Assembly (NCBI RefSeq): GCF_002197815.1
Contig: NZ_NIUB01000046.1
Location: forward strand, 1-35,393
Source of the DNA: Pseudomonas oleovorans subsp. oleovorans
GTDB lineage: Bacteria > Pseudomonadota > Gammaproteobacteria > Pseudomonadales > Pseudomonadaceae
DNA length: 35,393 nt
Direction: 5' to 3'
In this document: one piece after another, positions 35,217 to 35,393 of the stretch
Numbering within the stretch: the stretch's first letter is position 1
How the letters are laid out: every line of letters starts with the position of its first letter
Made by a program: the position numbers and the translations under genes
The notes under the pieces: generated by a model
Databases searched by the model: none
What the model saw: the letters and a program-made list of their open reading frames with translations, nothing else
What the model was told of the DNA's origin: nothing

Positions 35217-35393
35217 GTGCGCCAGGCATGGCGCGTAGCGCCGTGACTGGCGCTGTTCGGTTCACTGTGGTGGTGGACTGGACGACTTGGAGGTGAAAGT
35301 CCTCTACACACCCGGCAAGGGGAAGTGTTAGCCAGAGGCAAGGGTGTCGCGGGCGACTGCGAATCTGAAGGAAGCCCGAGGCAAAATGCTGGC
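35217..35393 (+). mobile_element. 5' end of a group IIC-like intron (domain I, truncated by the window)
   Basis: The intron opens GTGCGCCAGGCATGG, the group II 5' consensus. It later contains GAAGTGTTAGCC, GCAAGGGTGTCG, GCGAATCTGAAGGAAGCC and GAGGCAAAA, the conserved domain I blocks I recall from group IIC introns such as that of Oceanobacillus. Domains II-VI and the reverse transcriptase gene lie beyond the window. It points the same way as the intron tail at 1-127, but the two fragments do not overlap, so their relatedness is untested. Confidence 0.88.

Overview
The window is a chromosomal segment of a high-GC Pseudomonas. It looks closest to the P. mendocina / P. oleovorans / P. alcaligenes side of the genus, though the species is inferred only from gene content and REP type. 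Gene order follows what I recall of the P. aeruginosa PAO1 block running from desB/desC/desT and ureEFG through azurin, the transglutaminase cluster, ygiQ, nicD, alr, dnaB, rplI, rpsR, rpsF, rlmB and rnr to two tRNA-Leu genes. I recognised products from motifs; no database search was possible.

Layout. 1-127 is the 3' end of a group II intron (domains V and VI). 141-3085 holds the aerobic fatty-acid desaturation locus: a broken desB, an intact desC reductase and the divergent regulator desT. 3197-5687 is a urease accessory set (ureE, ureF, ureG, hupE) behind a sigma-54 promoter. 5885-10598 carries a membrane-anchored glycerophosphodiesterase, a LysE-type exporter, a LOG-family hydrolase, a DUF808 membrane protein and azurin. 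Two long non-coding gaps in this stretch are rich in DnaA-box-like 9-mers. 10648-17430 (minus strand) encodes three linked proteins: a transglutaminase-like protein, a circularly permuted ATP-grasp/alpha-E fusion and a transglutaminase/DUF2126 fusion. Together they form a predicted but functionally uncharacterised peptide-ligase/amidohydrolase system. ygiQ and the diguanylate cyclase nicD follow, facing away from each other.

22386-27213 (minus strand) is the replication/translation cluster rpsF-rpsR-DUF2232-rplI-dnaB-alr. Intrinsic terminators lie between rplI and dnaB and between dnaB and alr. 27929-31185 is rlmB-rnr (minus strand, 4-bp overlap). Two identical tRNA-Leu(CAG) genes with a clear promoter and terminator follow, then a methyl-accepting chemotaxis protein.

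The right edge is a nested insertion. An IS4-family element sits in the remains of a transcription terminator. A second group II intron (5' end only, group IIC-like) sits just behind a stem-loop inside that IS. The intergenic spaces also carry two MITE-like elements flanked by TA dinucleotides and two inverted REP pairs (REPINs). Most of the window is core chromosome, and the unusual content lies in the spacers and at the two edges.
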